A stretch of 64,000 nt of DNA from JANWYT01 sp034437555 (GCA_034437555.1 DAOTTQ010000044.1:1-64000); one strand, 5' to 3'. Counted from the first letter of the stretch, positions 25,171 to 33,813 are shown. A program made the numbers and translations. The notes: generated by a model not told the origin, from the letters alone.

Positions 25171-26131
25171 ATGATATATGCGAATGAAAAGCGCGAAAGC
25201 ACAGAAAGTTTTTACGACAATGAAAAGAGGAAGCGCGGAGCAAGCAAGCCCCCCATCATTAGTGGCAGCATTATTGTACTTTTCGCTTTTATATTTCCTT
25301 TAATCAGCGCACTAATGATTGCATATAACCATCGGCGTGCGCTAGGTGATGAACACCCTTACCCCCCCCGTAACTATCTTTGGGTGGCTTGGCGCATCTA
25401 TTATCTATGGGGTGTCTATTGCGCTCGTAGAAATCGCGCTTCTATTTAGCACATTGCCTGCTCGGGAAAGCGTTATCTTGCTCGCGGGGAGAGTTTTAAC
25501 GGCAGGTATTTTATTACGCTGGAACATGCACTTTTATGCACGTCTGAAAGAGCGTTTTGGAGGGAAAAGTCGTTCAGGCTTTGGCATCATCCTGTGGTTA
25601 TCGTTCGCCGGTGCGGTCTTAGGAGTCGTTTGTTTTAGTGTGGCGGGTTTCTTGGGCAAGGCAGGGGGCGAAAGGGTGGTGCAATCCATTCAAACCTCTA
25701 GCACAACCGTCTTTGAAGGCGAAAACTTTACCGTGTCTTATGGTGGGTTGTGGCAAAAACAGGATGAAACTTGTAAAACAATTGACCGTAGCATGCCGAC
25801 AGAAGGTTTTTGCCAAATCGCGCTTCAGCGTGGCACAATCTCGCTTATGATTGGCAGAGTAGAGGATGCTGAGGGCGCGGTTGCCTTTGAAGAAGCTGAT
25901 GAAGAAACAATGAAACGAGCAGGAGCAAGTAGCGCAAGAATAACTACCTACGAAGGCAAGTTTGCCACAAAACGCGAGGTTTCTTATCCCTCTAGTGGCG
26001 GCACGGTGTTTGCTGTACGCTATGTGATTGAAGATGGCGATGCCGTCCTTATTGTGCTTTTCACAGACAAAAAACCCGATATAGCAGACCGTTCCGAACA
26101 ACTCCTTGAGATGCTTAAGTTTAACAACTAG
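25171..26131 (+). pseudogene. Membrane protein gene split by a frameshift in a poly-C tract
   Basis: The frame from 25171 encodes a charged start and a first membrane helix (GSIIVLFAFIFPLISALMIAY). At the 8-C tract (25362-25369) the protein should continue PPVTIFGWLGASIIYGVSIALVEIALLF, but that lies in the next frame, open to 26131. Removing one C joins both into a protein of about 319 residues. It has three to four helices and a C-terminal extracytoplasmic domain (GENFTVSYGGLWQKQDETCK, two Cys). The second frame has no ribosome site of its own. Options are a real frameshift mutation, a phase-variable C tract, or an assembly error. The function is not recognised. Confidence 0.7.
25362..25369. 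repeat. 8-C homopolymer at the frameshift
   Basis: Eight consecutive C bases lie between TA and GTAACT. Seven would keep the frame open through both halves of the membrane-protein gene. Confidence 0.9.
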
Positions 26132-26145
26132 CCACACGCAGCAAA

Positions 26146-26165
26146 GAGGGGGCAAGTTCCCCCTC
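26146..26165. terminator. Hairpin between convergent genes
   Basis: GAGGGGG (26146-26152) and CCCCCTC (26159-26165) with a 6-nt loop lie in the gap between the frameshifted membrane-protein gene and bioY. There is no T-run, so its strength is uncertain. Confidence 0.5.
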
Positions 26166-26208
26166 ATTGTTGTATTGCATCTGTGTGTAAAAACGCGCTT
26201 TATAAGCC

Positions 26209-26745
26209 CTAGCGACGGAAGGTACTTACTAAGCCTGCTGCTAAAAAGGCTTTAATCGCATCGGGTACAAGGAACGGCGCAACGCCTGTTGCCCATACTC
26301 TGCCCCAGTCCATGCCGGTATATAGCACAAGGTGGCTTGCGCCAAACGCATAAATCACCAATACACCCACCAACCCACTAATAAACCGCCCCAAGAAGCG
26401 TGCGCCAATGCGTTCTGTCATTAAACCGACCACGCCAGCAGCAGCCACAAAACCCACCAAATAACCCCCTGTGGGGCTGAAGAGGGCGGCACTGCCGATG
26501 CTACGCGCATCAATTGGCGCACCCAACGCAATCAGCATCACATACGCCAATTGGGTAAAGAAGGCATCGCGCCCGCCCAACATCATGCCCGTAAACAACA
26601 CCGCCAAAGGCTGAAGTGTAAACGGTACAGGTTCTAGGGGGATGCTAATTTTTGCGCTAATTGCCGTAAGCACCACAAACACGCCCATTACGGCAAGGCG
26701 CACACGCCAATCTTGCTCACGTTTTAATTGAATGGTTGCCAACAT
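26209..26745 (-). CDS. bioY: Biotin transporter BioY (ECF S component)
   Basis: This 178-residue integral membrane protein has six helices. It carries the BioY marks LTAISAKISIPLEPVPFTLQPLAVLFTGMMLGG, SPTGGYLVGF and the C-terminal VAPFLVPDAIKAFLAAGL. BioY binds biotin on the outside and imports it, alone or with the shared ECF ATPases and T component, which are not in this window. GAGAGGA precedes the ATG. A 6-bp hairpin with a GTGA tetraloop lies 22 nt upstream. I see no clear BirA-type operator. Confidence 0.93.
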   Translation of the reverse strand: MLATIQLKREQDWRVRLAVMGVFVVLTAISAKISIPLEPVPFTLQPLAVLFTGMMLGGRDAFFTQLAYVMLIALGAPIDARSIGSAALFSPTGGYLVGFVAAAGVVGLMTERIGARFLGRFISGLVGVLVIYAFGASHLVLYTGMDWGRVWATGVAPFLVPDAIKAFLAAGLVSTFRR

Positions 26746-26767
26746 CTTTTTCTATCCTCTCATTGTG

Positions 26768-26783
26768 GGGTGTTCACACACCC
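26768..26783 (-). promoter_or_regulatory. GNRA-type hairpin in the bioY leader
   Basis: On the minus strand GGGTGT-GTGA-ACACCC forms a perfect 6-bp stem closed by a GTGA (GNRA) loop, ending 22 nt before the bioY ATG. It lacks a T-run, so it is not an obvious terminator. A regulatory role is only a possibility. Confidence 0.4.
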
Positions 26784-26809
26784 GTTGCAAAGACAATAAC
26801 ACTTTTACG

Positions 26810-27088
26810 TTACAAACGATTCTCTGGCGTGGGTTGTACTACAATTTCCACCAATTGATAGCTAATTGTGCCATCTTTTTCAAAGGGTGTTTCCACCAAC
26901 GTCACCATTGTACCAAGCCCTTCTAGCACATAGCGCGTCATCCAACGGCCTACTTCTTGTACATTACGATAGTATGCCAAGCGCACCTTTTTATCTTTAC
27001 CGCGCAAACGTCCCTTAATTTGGTTAAACTTGAGGGTCTTAATTTCGTCCAACAATGCGTCCCGTTCTTCTTTCGTTAAAAACGCCAT
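26810..27088 (-). CDS. Small conserved-looking protein of unknown function
   Basis: This 92-residue protein is translated from the ATG at 27088, which has AGGAG 10 bases upstream. The longer frame to 27181 adds 31 unlikely residues and runs into the xseA start. It is basic in the first half (LKFNQIKGRLRGKDKKVRLAYYRN) and acidic with aromatics later (LGTMVTLVETPFEKDG). It has no membrane helix or signal peptide. The basic helix could bind nucleic acid, which is speculation. It is divergent from xseA and 64 bp upstream of bioY, likely in the same transcript as bioY. Confidence 0.65.
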   Translation of the reverse strand: MAFLTKEERDALLDEIKTLKFNQIKGRLRGKDKKVRLAYYRNVQEVGRWMTRYVLEGLGTMVTLVETPFEKDGTISYQLVEIVVQPTPENRL

Positions 27089-27179
27089 TTTCCCTTGCTC
27101 CTGTTTCCAAAATAGATAAACACCGTTATATTGTAGAAAGGACACGCCATAAGAGCAACAGGATTCTAGGAAGTGAACC

Positions 27180-28406
27180 ATGAGTGACGCATTTACAGTA
27201 ACGGGTATTAATGGCTATGTGCGGTCTTTGATGGATAGTGACGACCTTCTGCGTGATGTATGGGTAGAAGGCGAAATTAGCAATCTTAAGCGCACCAATA
27301 GCGGTTATGTCTACTTTACGCTAAAGGACAGTGGCGCACAATTGCGCTGTGCGCTCTTTAAGCGCATCCCCAACGCCCACACCTTAGAAGAAGGCGCGTT
27401 AATCCAAGCGCACGGCAAAATTACGCTGTATGTGGATAGGGGCGATTGCCAGCTTTATGTGGATGAAGTGCGCGCCAGTGGGGGCGTGGGGCAACTGTAT
27501 GAACAGTTTGAAGCCCTAAAGCGCAAACTAGATGCCGAAGGCTTGTTTGACGAGATTCGCAAACGCCCTATGCCCGCCTTCCCTAAGGTGATTGGTGTCG
27601 TCACATCGGCAGATGCGGCAGGATTTAAGGACGTGCTTAATGTGCTATCTCGGCGGTTTCCACTGGCACAAGTGGTACTCAGTCACACGCTAGTTCAGGG
27701 CAACGATGCCCCTCCACAAATTGTCCGCGCCCTAGAAAAATTGGTGGCGTATGGCAAATGTGATGTGGTTTTGGTGTGTCGTGGAGGGGGCAGCATTGAG
27801 GATTTGTGGTGCTTTAACGATGAGCGCGTGGCACGTGCGATAAGTGATTGCCCTGTCCCTGTCATTAGTGGCGTGGGGCATGAAACCGACTTCACGATTG
27901 CCGATTTTGTCGCCGATCTACGCGCCCCCACCCCCAGCGCAGCCGCAGAAATTTTAACGCCCAATATCACCGATTTACAGGATTTGATAGAAGGCGCACG
28001 CCTAGACCTCGATTATTTGCTACAAAGCACGCTAGAGGGCGCAAAACAGGGTTTAACACAGGCACAACGCACCCTAGAGATGCTATCGCCACAGCGTACC
28101 ATTGCGGACATGCAACAACGCCTAGACACCGCCCAAGAACGCCTAAACGCCTTTCCTTCACGGCTAATTAGCCTGTGGCGAGAACGCCTTGCCTCTAAGC
28201 AAGACACGCTAGAAGCCACCAACCCACACGCAGTTTTGGCGCGGGGCTATGCCATCGTCACACGCAAAACCGACGGGCAAGCCATTACCCAACCCAAAGA
28301 CGCGCCTAACGGCACAGCCATCACGATACAACTCAAAAACGGCACATTATTTGCAAGAACAGAGGACGAAACCACACATGGCAACTATAACAGAACTCTC
28401 TTTTGA
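27180..28406 (+). CDS. xseA: Exodeoxyribonuclease VII large subunit
   Basis: This 408-residue protein has the N-terminal OB-fold (YVRSLMDSDDLLRDVWVEGEISNLKR, SGYVYFTLKDSGAQLRC). The catalytic domain holds IGVVTSADAAGFKDVLNVLSRRFP, VCRGGGSIEDLWCFNDE and VISGVGHETDFTIADFVADLRAPTPSAAAE. A coiled-coil region and the short C-terminal ARGYAIVTR segment follow. Exonuclease VII degrades single-stranded DNA from both ends. The gene overlaps xseB by 29 bp in another frame. AGGAAGTG precedes the ATG. Confidence 0.96.
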   Translation: MSDAFTVTGINGYVRSLMDSDDLLRDVWVEGEISNLKRTNSGYVYFTLKDSGAQLRCALFKRIPNAHTLEEGALIQAHGKITLYVDRGDCQLYVDEVRASGGVGQLYEQFEALKRKLDAEGLFDEIRKRPMPAFPKVIGVVTSADAAGFKDVLNVLSRRFPLAQVVLSHTLVQGNDAPPQIVRALEKLVAYGKCDVVLVCRGGGSIEDLWCFNDERVARAISDCPVPVISGVGHETDFTIADFVADLRAPTPSAAAEILTPNITDLQDLIEGARLDLDYLLQSTLEGAKQGLTQAQRTLEMLSPQRTIADMQQRLDTAQERLNAFPSRLISLWRERLASKQDTLEATNPHAVLARGYAIVTRKTDGQAITQPKDAPNGTAITIQLKNGTLFARTEDETTHGNYNRTLF

Positions 28407-28602
28407 AGAAGCGTATGCCGAACTAAGCAAGCTGGTGAACCAGCTAGAACAGGGGGCGAATGGGGGCGCGGTATCGCTGGATGAGTCATTGGCACTCTAT
28501 GAACGCGGGCGAGCGTTATCAGAACATTGCCAAAAATTGCTAGACGATGCCGAATTGCGCGTTAGCCGTTTGAACGAAAAAAACGAGCTAGATCCCTTGT
28601 GA
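28378..28602 (+). CDS. xseB: Exodeoxyribonuclease VII small subunit
   Basis: This 74-residue helical protein has the typical SFEEAYAELSKLVNQLEQG, SLDESLALYERGRAL and CQKLLDDAELRV. The small subunits coat the long coiled coil of XseA. The ATG at 28378 lies inside the end of xseA, so translation is coupled. A longer upstream extension in the same frame is only a shadow of xseA. Confidence 0.93.
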   Translation: MATITELSFEEAYAELSKLVNQLEQGANGGAVSLDESLALYERGRALSEHCQKLLDDAELRVSRLNEKNELDPL

Positions 28603-28617
28603 CCCTTTAATATCCCA

Positions 28618-28654
28618 AATATATCCCAAATTACAGTTTCGTTTGGGATATATT
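28618..28654. repeat. 13-bp perfect inverted repeat
   Basis: AATATATCCCAAA (28618-28630) and TTTGGGATATATT (28642-28654) are perfect complements around an 11-nt loop. A second TATCCCAAAT copy precedes the left arm (28611-28620). The repeat lies between xseB and a hicA-like relic and could be the xseB terminator or an old operator of that toxin-antitoxin locus. Confidence 0.7.
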
Positions 28655-28725
28655 CGGTTAGGGTTTAAGCCTCATGTGCAGGAAATAGTCGTTTTAGAAT
28701 ATAATCATGCTAAGGATTAAATCTG

Positions 28726-28847
28726 ATGGTGAAAAAATAAAAGTTGTTTGAAAAGGCATTAAATAGCCCTAAAAACATTAGGTTTGAAGAATTTGTTACC
28801 TTGCTAATGTCTTTTGGATTTGTTGAAGACAAAGTACGTGGTAAGGT
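28726..28847 (+). pseudogene. HicA-like toxin relic
   Basis: From ATG 28726 the frame reads MVKK, an in-frame TAA (28738-28740), then KLFEKALNSPKNIRFEEFVTL with LMSFGFVEDKVRGK. This looks like the first half of HicA-type mRNA interferases, whose conserved G-S-H motif would come next. The frame instead runs into the 3' end of murJ, so the gene is broken at both ends. No HicB partner is seen. The assignment rests on about 40 residues and should be treated as tentative. Confidence 0.5.
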
Positions 28848-30458
28848 TTACCGCTTAAAACGCCGTAAGAGCGCAAGTGGAATAAGGGTGGCTTCTGGTA
28901 GACGTGCTAGCAAGCCCACCCCACCATATAACACACCACCAATACCGCCCCCAACAATGAGTAATGGCACACCCGTTAAACCCGTTTGCACAATGCCCCA
29001 CATGCCCAACGCCATCACCATTGTACCCATGCCCATAACAGCCAGCGCGCGCCATAGCACCGCATCCCCCAATACACCCGTTTTACGGCGCAATAGCACC
29101 CATAGCACCACCGCTTCAATATTGGTCGTGAGCGCATTTGCCAATGCCAAGCCCGCAAACGCGCCTTGTGTTAGGCTATCGGGTGTGCCGATAAAGCGCA
29201 CAAACAGCAGGCTTAGTACGATATTGCTTATCATCGCCATTAAGCCAATGATAACGGGTGTCCACGTATCCTCTAGCGCATAAAATGCCCGTGACAGCAC
29301 CTCTAATAAGCCGAAGCCCACCAAACCGAGCGCGTAAAACCCTAATGCCCACGCCGTTGCTTGGGTGCTTTCTAACGTCCATTGCCCACGCTGAAACACG
29401 GACACCAAGCCCTCACCTAAGAGCAAAAAGACCATGGTCGCGGGCAACGCCAAGAAAATAATGCCACGCATTGCGCCCACCAAGCGCATCCGAAAGCCGT
29501 CCATATTGCCCTCTGCGCGCAACGCCGCCAGTGACGGAAAAACCGCCGAACCAACGCTTTGGGCGATAATACCAAGCGCAAAAAACATGAGCTGAAATGC
29601 CGTATTGAGCGCGGTTAAACTGCCGTCGGGCATCCGACTGGCAAGTGCGATATTCACCACAAAGTTAATTTGCACCACCGCCAAGCCCAACACACGGGGC
29701 AACATCAGCTTAAGCACCGTCATAACGCCCGTTAATTGCCAATTGACGCTGGGGCGTAGGCGGGCGCGAACTTGCCACAAACCGCGCAATTGCACCAGCA
29801 AATGCAATACGGCACTCAATACCGCGCCAATGGCTAAGCCGTATACATTATTCACCCCCACTTGCCCCACGCCTTCTAGGGCAGGCAACGCGGGCGCAAG
29901 CACCAACGCCCCAAAAATGATGCCCAAGCTGTTCATACTGGCAGCCAAGCTGGGCAAGAAGAATAGCCCATGCGACTGCAAAATGCCCATCACTAGCCCA
30001 CTAATGCTAAAAATTGCGGGCGTTATCATCATTAGGCGCATCATGTTGGCAGTTAGGGCTTGCGCGTTGGCATCACGCCCAGAAAGCAATAATTCCGAAA
30101 CGATGGGGTCGGCGAACAACGCCACCAGCCCACCCAAGAGCAATGCGCCCAATGCTGAAAGCGTCATGACCGCACTTGCCAGTTGCCACGCTTGCCCTTC
30201 GTCCTCACCACGCAGGCGGGCATATACAGGGATAAACGATGACCCCAACGCGCCCCCCGCCACCAAATTAAACGCCAGTTCCGGGATGCGTTGGGCAGCC
30301 GTAAACGCATCCAGCGCGTCTGATGTGCCAAACTGCGCCCCGACAATGGCAACGCGCACAAACCCAAAAATGCCACTGGCTAAAAAGCCTACCAGTACCA
30401 CCAATGCCGCGCGTAAAATTTGCCCCCCAGATAGGGCTTTGCTGGCTTTATTCGTCAC
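28848..30458 (-). CDS. murJ: Lipid II flippase MurJ (MviN family)
   Basis: This 536-residue protein has 14 predicted helices of the MOP superfamily. The N-terminal landmarks FGFVRVAIVGAQFGTSDALDAFTAAQRIPEL and LVAGGALGSSFIPVYAR are typical of MurJ. The protein moves lipid II from the inner to the outer leaflet for peptidoglycan synthesis. The start codon is GTG with AGGGACGGG upstream. The neighbours are unrelated. It ends against a hicA-like relic on the other strand. Confidence 0.95.
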   Translation of the reverse strand: MTNKASKALSGGQILRAALVVLVGFLASGIFGFVRVAIVGAQFGTSDALDAFTAAQRIPELAFNLVAGGALGSSFIPVYARLRGEDEGQAWQLASAVMTLSALGALLLGGLVALFADPIVSELLLSGRDANAQALTANMMRLMMITPAIFSISGLVMGILQSHGLFFLPSLAASMNSLGIIFGALVLAPALPALEGVGQVGVNNVYGLAIGAVLSAVLHLLVQLRGLWQVRARLRPSVNWQLTGVMTVLKLMLPRVLGLAVVQINFVVNIALASRMPDGSLTALNTAFQLMFFALGIIAQSVGSAVFPSLAALRAEGNMDGFRMRLVGAMRGIIFLALPATMVFLLLGEGLVSVFQRGQWTLESTQATAWALGFYALGLVGFGLLEVLSRAFYALEDTWTPVIIGLMAMISNIVLSLLFVRFIGTPDSLTQGAFAGLALANALTTNIEAVVLWVLLRRKTGVLGDAVLWRALAVMGMGTMVMALGMWGIVQTGLTGVPLLIVGGGIGGVLYGGVGLLARLPEATLIPLALLRRFKR

Positions 30459-30565
30459 GTTTTGTCCCGTCCCTTTGTATCGCCGTTGTTCGTGGTTCTA
30501 TTGTACAAGGATTACGCATAAAGCATCAATAACGCCCCAACCCCACCAAACATTATTTTGGGGGC

Positions 30566-30609
30566 TTGACAAAAAAACGCCTTCATGTAAAAATGTTTAC
30601 GGTGTACAC
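30566..30609 (+). promoter_or_regulatory. Promoter and palindromes before the TetR gene
   Basis: TTGACA (30566-30571) is followed after about 16-17 bp by TAAAAA/T (30588-30594), a plausible sigma-70-type promoter. The inverted repeat GTAAA-AATG-TTTAC (30587-30600) overlaps the -10 box. A perfect GTGTACAC palindrome (30602-30609) follows. Either could be the operator of the TetR protein, giving self-repression. Confidence 0.5.
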
Positions 30610-30643
30610 TAAAATAAACTATGCAAACAAAAGAGAACACTGT

Positions 30644-31339
30644 ATGCAAAAGACACGCAGAGAACGTCAACGAGAAGCCACCATTGAAGAAATAAAAACC
30701 ATAGCACGCGCCCACATGGCACAGAGTGGCGCAATGGGCATTTCCCTAAGGGCAATTGCCCGTGAGATGGAGCTAACCGTTACGGCGCTGTATCGCTATT
30801 ACGCCAGCTACGATGAGCTTATCACCGACCTCATTGTGGATGCGTTCAGCGCGTTGGCAGATGCCATGCAAACCGCCGATGCGTCCCTGCCCGAAACGGA
30901 CTATACCGCCCGTTTACAAGCTGTTTTAATGGCGTATCGGGGGTGGGCAAACGAACACCCTCATGAATTTGCGCTGATTTACGGCACGCCCATTCCAAAC
31001 TACGTTGCCCCCAGTGAACGCACTGTGCCACAGGTACAACGGGGATTTGAAGTGATGATACGCATCATTGCGCTCGGGATGCAGGACGGCGTGTTTAAGC
31101 CCACACAAACGCAAGTGCCTGCGCCAAATCAGGCACACATCGAAGCCCTGATTGTGGCATACGGTTTCCCTATCCCTGTACTTCCCTTTTATGTAGGTAT
31201 GGTGATATGGACGCGCATTCACGGCATCATCATGCTAGAGCTATTTAACCACCTTGCGCCGTCAATTGGCGATGTTACCCCCTTCTACCAAGCCCAAATC
31301 AGCCACGCCATGCGCGAGCTGTTATCCATCGGAGAGTAA
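30644..31339 (+). CDS. TetR family transcriptional regulator
   Basis: This 231-residue regulator starts at ATG 30644 (MQKTRRERQREATIEEIKTIA). The helix-turn-helix is typical: GAMGISLRAIAREMELTVTALYRYYASYDELITDLI. The C-terminal ligand-binding domain (EFALIYGTPIPNYVAP, VIWTRIHGIIMLELFNHL) resembles the WHG-type C-terminal domain of TetR proteins. It is followed after 5 bp by a short-chain dehydrogenase gene, which is its likely target along with its own promoter. The ligand is unknown. The longer frame from 30566 overlaps the promoter and is rejected. Confidence 0.9.
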   Translation: MQKTRRERQREATIEEIKTIARAHMAQSGAMGISLRAIAREMELTVTALYRYYASYDELITDLIVDAFSALADAMQTADASLPETDYTARLQAVLMAYRGWANEHPHEFALIYGTPIPNYVAPSERTVPQVQRGFEVMIRIIALGMQDGVFKPTQTQVPAPNQAHIEALIVAYGFPIPVLPFYVGMVIWTRIHGIIMLELFNHLAPSIGDVTPFYQAQISHAMRELLSIGE

Positions 31340-31344
31340 ACCCC

Positions 31345-32286
31345 ATGACCACCGAACACCATCTTATTTTAGGCACAGGTCCCGCAGGCAAAGCCATCAT
31401 GAACGAACTCGTTAAGCGCGGTAAAACCATCAGTATGCTTAACCGCAGCGGCAAAACCGACGGTATCCCCGCAGGCGTGACCCTCCTAAAAGGCAATCTG
31501 ACAGAGAGGGACTTCTTGAGGGGCATTAGCGCAGGCAAAAGCCACCTTTACAATTGCGCCAACCCCGCCTATACCAACTGGGCAACCGATTTCCCACCCA
31601 TTAACGATGCTGTCCTAGATGCCGTTACACACAGCAAAGCCCGCCTCATTATGATGGACAACCTGTATATGTATGGTGACACAGGGGGCGCACCTCTTAC
31701 AGAAGGCTTGCCCTATAACGGACACGGCAAGAAGCCCAAATTGCGTGCAGAAATGGCGCGTAAGATACTGGATGCTCATGAACGCGGTGACATCCAAGCC
31801 GTGATTGGGCGTGCCAGCGATTTTGTGGGAGAAGGCGTGCGCGAAAGTTCGCTAGGAGAATTGGTGTTCGAGAACGCCATCAAGGGCAAGTCTTTGCAGT
31901 TTATTGGCAATATCGACATGCCCCATACCTACACTTACATGGGTGATATTGGCGTGGGTATGGTGAATATTGCCCTAGATGAAGGCGCATATGGCAAGGC
32001 GTGGCACTTGCCCAGCCCCAAAACAGTCACCACGCGCCAATGGGTAGACCTCATCAGCAAAAAATTGGGTAAGCCCCTAAAAGTACAAGCCCTGTCGCAG
32101 GTAATGGTGCGGTTGGTAGGTTTGTTTATGCCTACAGTGCGTGAGTTTAACGAAATGTATTACGAGTTTAGCCAGCCCTTTGTGTTAGATTCCAGCCCCT
32201 ACAAAGCCCGTTACGGCGACCACAGCACCGACATGGAAACCATCGTAGACCGCACCCTAGCTTGGTATAAAGCACAAACCCACTAG
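31345..32286 (+). CDS. NAD(P)-dependent epimerase/reductase (atypical extended SDR)
   Basis: This 313-residue Rossmann-fold protein has the N-terminal HLILGTGPAGKAIM (nucleotide-binding G-x-G-x-x-G). A strand with LKGNLTERD and LYNCANPAYTNW follows. The classical Y-x-x-x-K catalytic pair is replaced by a MDNLYMYGD region, as in atypical extended SDRs. The C-terminal part holds the substrate. It is co-transcribed with the TetR gene 5 bp upstream and ends at a terminator, so it is probably induced by the TetR ligand. The substrate is unknown. Confidence 0.85.
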   Translation: MTTEHHLILGTGPAGKAIMNELVKRGKTISMLNRSGKTDGIPAGVTLLKGNLTERDFLRGISAGKSHLYNCANPAYTNWATDFPPINDAVLDAVTHSKARLIMMDNLYMYGDTGGAPLTEGLPYNGHGKKPKLRAEMARKILDAHERGDIQAVIGRASDFVGEGVRESSLGELVFENAIKGKSLQFIGNIDMPHTYTYMGDIGVGMVNIALDEGAYGKAWHLPSPKTVTTRQWVDLISKKLGKPLKVQALSQVMVRLVGLFMPTVREFNEMYYEFSQPFVLDSSPYKARYGDHSTDMETIVDRTLAWYKAQTH

Positions 32287-32314
32287 AGCATTTACACAGA
32301 AATGACAAAACACG

Positions 32315-32344
32315 AGGCTTGGGGATAGTGACCAAGCTTTTTTT
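32315..32344 (+). terminator. Terminator after the TetR-SDR operon
   Basis: AGGCTTGG (32315-32322) pairs with CCAAGCTT (32332-32339, one G-U), followed by a run of Ts to 32344. Confidence 0.75.
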
Positions 32345-32498
32345 ATTTTGTACCCGTGTCATCAGAAACGCTCATCTTTCGTTAGAGGTTTCTCAATAAA
32401 GGCTCATGAGCCTGTAAGTGTTGTACTGTAGCATAGCTCTAAAGTGTGTATCGAGACGCATTTTAGATACCCACTTAATGCTACAAGGAGAAACAAAC

Positions 32499-32993
32499 AT
32501 GAAGGCAAGCAAAGTTCAAAATACCGTCACACATCACCACTTACCTCTGGATATTCGCCAGCCCATCATTGAGCTATTAAATCAACATCTGGCAGATGGG
32601 TTCGACCTTTTTAGCCAAACAAAGCAAGCCCACTGGAACGTAAAAGGTAAGAACTTCATTGCCTTACACGAGCTTTTTGACAGCATTGCAACCCTCCTAA
32701 ACGAGACCAACGACGCTATTGCCGAGCGTGTAACAGCATTGGGTGGCACCGCACTAGGCACAGCACGCCTATCTGTATCTGCGTCACGCCTGCCAGAAAT
32801 AAGCCACGAAACCCTTAGCGGTGAAGAGGCTGTCCGCGCCCTTGCCGAGCGCATTAGCGCATACGCCAAAACCAGCCGAGAAGCCATCGACACCGCCACC
32901 GAACACGGCGATGCAGCCACCGCCGACCTCTTTACCCAAGTGGTGCGTGACCTAGACAAACAACTGTATTTCTTGGATGCCCATCTTGGCTAG
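32499..32993 (+). CDS. dps: Dps family DNA-protecting ferritin-like protein
   Basis: This 164-residue protein starts at ATG 32499 behind a strong AAGGAG. It has the Dps ferroxidase pattern TKQAHWNVKGKNFIALHELFD (two His and Asp) and NETNDAIAERV, with the C-terminal helix TADLFTQVVRDLDKQLYFLDAHL. Dps dodecamers bind DNA and oxidise Fe(II) with hydrogen peroxide. The His-rich N-terminus (THHHL) may also bind metal. The last 17 bp overlap the next gene. The longer frame from 32418 lacks a ribosome site. Confidence 0.93.
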   Translation: MKASKVQNTVTHHHLPLDIRQPIIELLNQHLADGFDLFSQTKQAHWNVKGKNFIALHELFDSIATLLNETNDAIAERVTALGGTALGTARLSVSASRLPEISHETLSGEEAVRALAERISAYAKTSREAIDTATEHGDAATADLFTQVVRDLDKQLYFLDAHLG

Positions 32994-33813
32994 CACGTCC
33001 AAAATAGCCCTCATCACGGGCGCAGCGGGGGGCATTGGGTTTTCCACTGCCCAACGTTTGGTTGGGGCGGGCTGGCACGTTTGGGGAACGGGCTTGCCCC
33101 AAGATAGCTTTAACACGCTACAACGGCTAGGGGTCAACGCGCTTGTGATGGATATTACCCAAGAAAGCAGCATTGCCCACGCTCTACAATCGTTTACACG
33201 GCTGGATGCCCTCATCAACTGCGCCGCCATCCAAGCCCCTGCTCCCCTAGAGCATTTACCCATTTCTGAATTACAACATCTGTTTGATGTGAATGTATTT
33301 GGGCATTTGCGCGTCATACAGCACGCCCTGCCATTGCTTAAAAGTAGCAAGGGGCGCATTATCAACGTCAGTTCACTTATGGGCAAGGTGGCGTTCCCCT
33401 TACTAGGGGGCTATAGTATGAGCAAACACGCCCTAGAAGCCCTTAGCGATACCCTACGGCTAGAGCTTGCACCCTTTGGGGTGACGGTGTGTGTGGTGGC
33501 GATGGGTGCAATTGACACGCCCATGACACATCAAATGGCGCAACATTTACAACGCGCCTATGAGAACCACGCCGAATCTTCTGAATATGATGCGCTGTAT
33601 AAAGCCATGCAAGCCACCCTAGAAACCCAAACGAAAAACGCCATTCCACCTCAAAAAGTAGCCGATGTAATTTTTCGTGCTGTCACAGACCGCAATCCCA
33701 AACCGCGCATCATTGTAGACACGCCAACATTTGGCTTAAGCTTGATGCGCCGTCTTGCCCCTTTAGAGGTCGCCGACAAAATTTTGTCGTGGGTGCTTCG
33801 TCTGCCCAAATAA
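32977..33813 (+). CDS. Classical short-chain dehydrogenase/reductase
   Basis: This 278-residue SDR has the cofactor motif TGAAGGIG, NCAA, the active-site Ser in INVSSLMG and the catalytic Y-S-M-S-K. The order and length match 3-ketoacyl or 17-beta-HSD-like SDRs. The ATG overlaps the end of dps, so the two are translated from one message, although a functional link is not evident. The C-terminal tail (LSLMRRLAPLEVADKILSWVLRL) is amphipathic. The substrate is unknown. Confidence 0.9.
   Translation: MPILASTSKIALITGAAGGIGFSTAQRLVGAGWHVWGTGLPQDSFNTLQRLGVNALVMDITQESSIAHALQSFTRLDALINCAAIQAPAPLEHLPISELQHLFDVNVFGHLRVIQHALPLLKSSKGRIINVSSLMGKVAFPLLGGYSMSKHALEALSDTLRLELAPFGVTVCVVAMGAIDTPMTHQMAQHLQRAYENHAESSEYDALYKAMQATLETQTKNAIPPQKVADVIFRAVTDRNPKPRIIVDTPTFGLSLMRRLAPLEVADKILSWVLRLPK

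Noticed and set aside
25346..26131. Independent second gene starting inside the frameshifted membrane protein
   Set aside because: No ribosome site precedes its GTG/ATG, and the sequence continues the upstream membrane protein once one C is removed.
28744..29283. 179-residue plus-strand frame
   Set aside because: After the first 40 codons (the HicA-like relic) it is antisense to murJ and has low-complexity Thr/Pro/Ala content, so only the relic part is kept.
29605..30612. 335-residue plus-strand frame
   Set aside because: It is antisense to the well-supported murJ gene and rich in residues expected from reversed membrane-protein codons.
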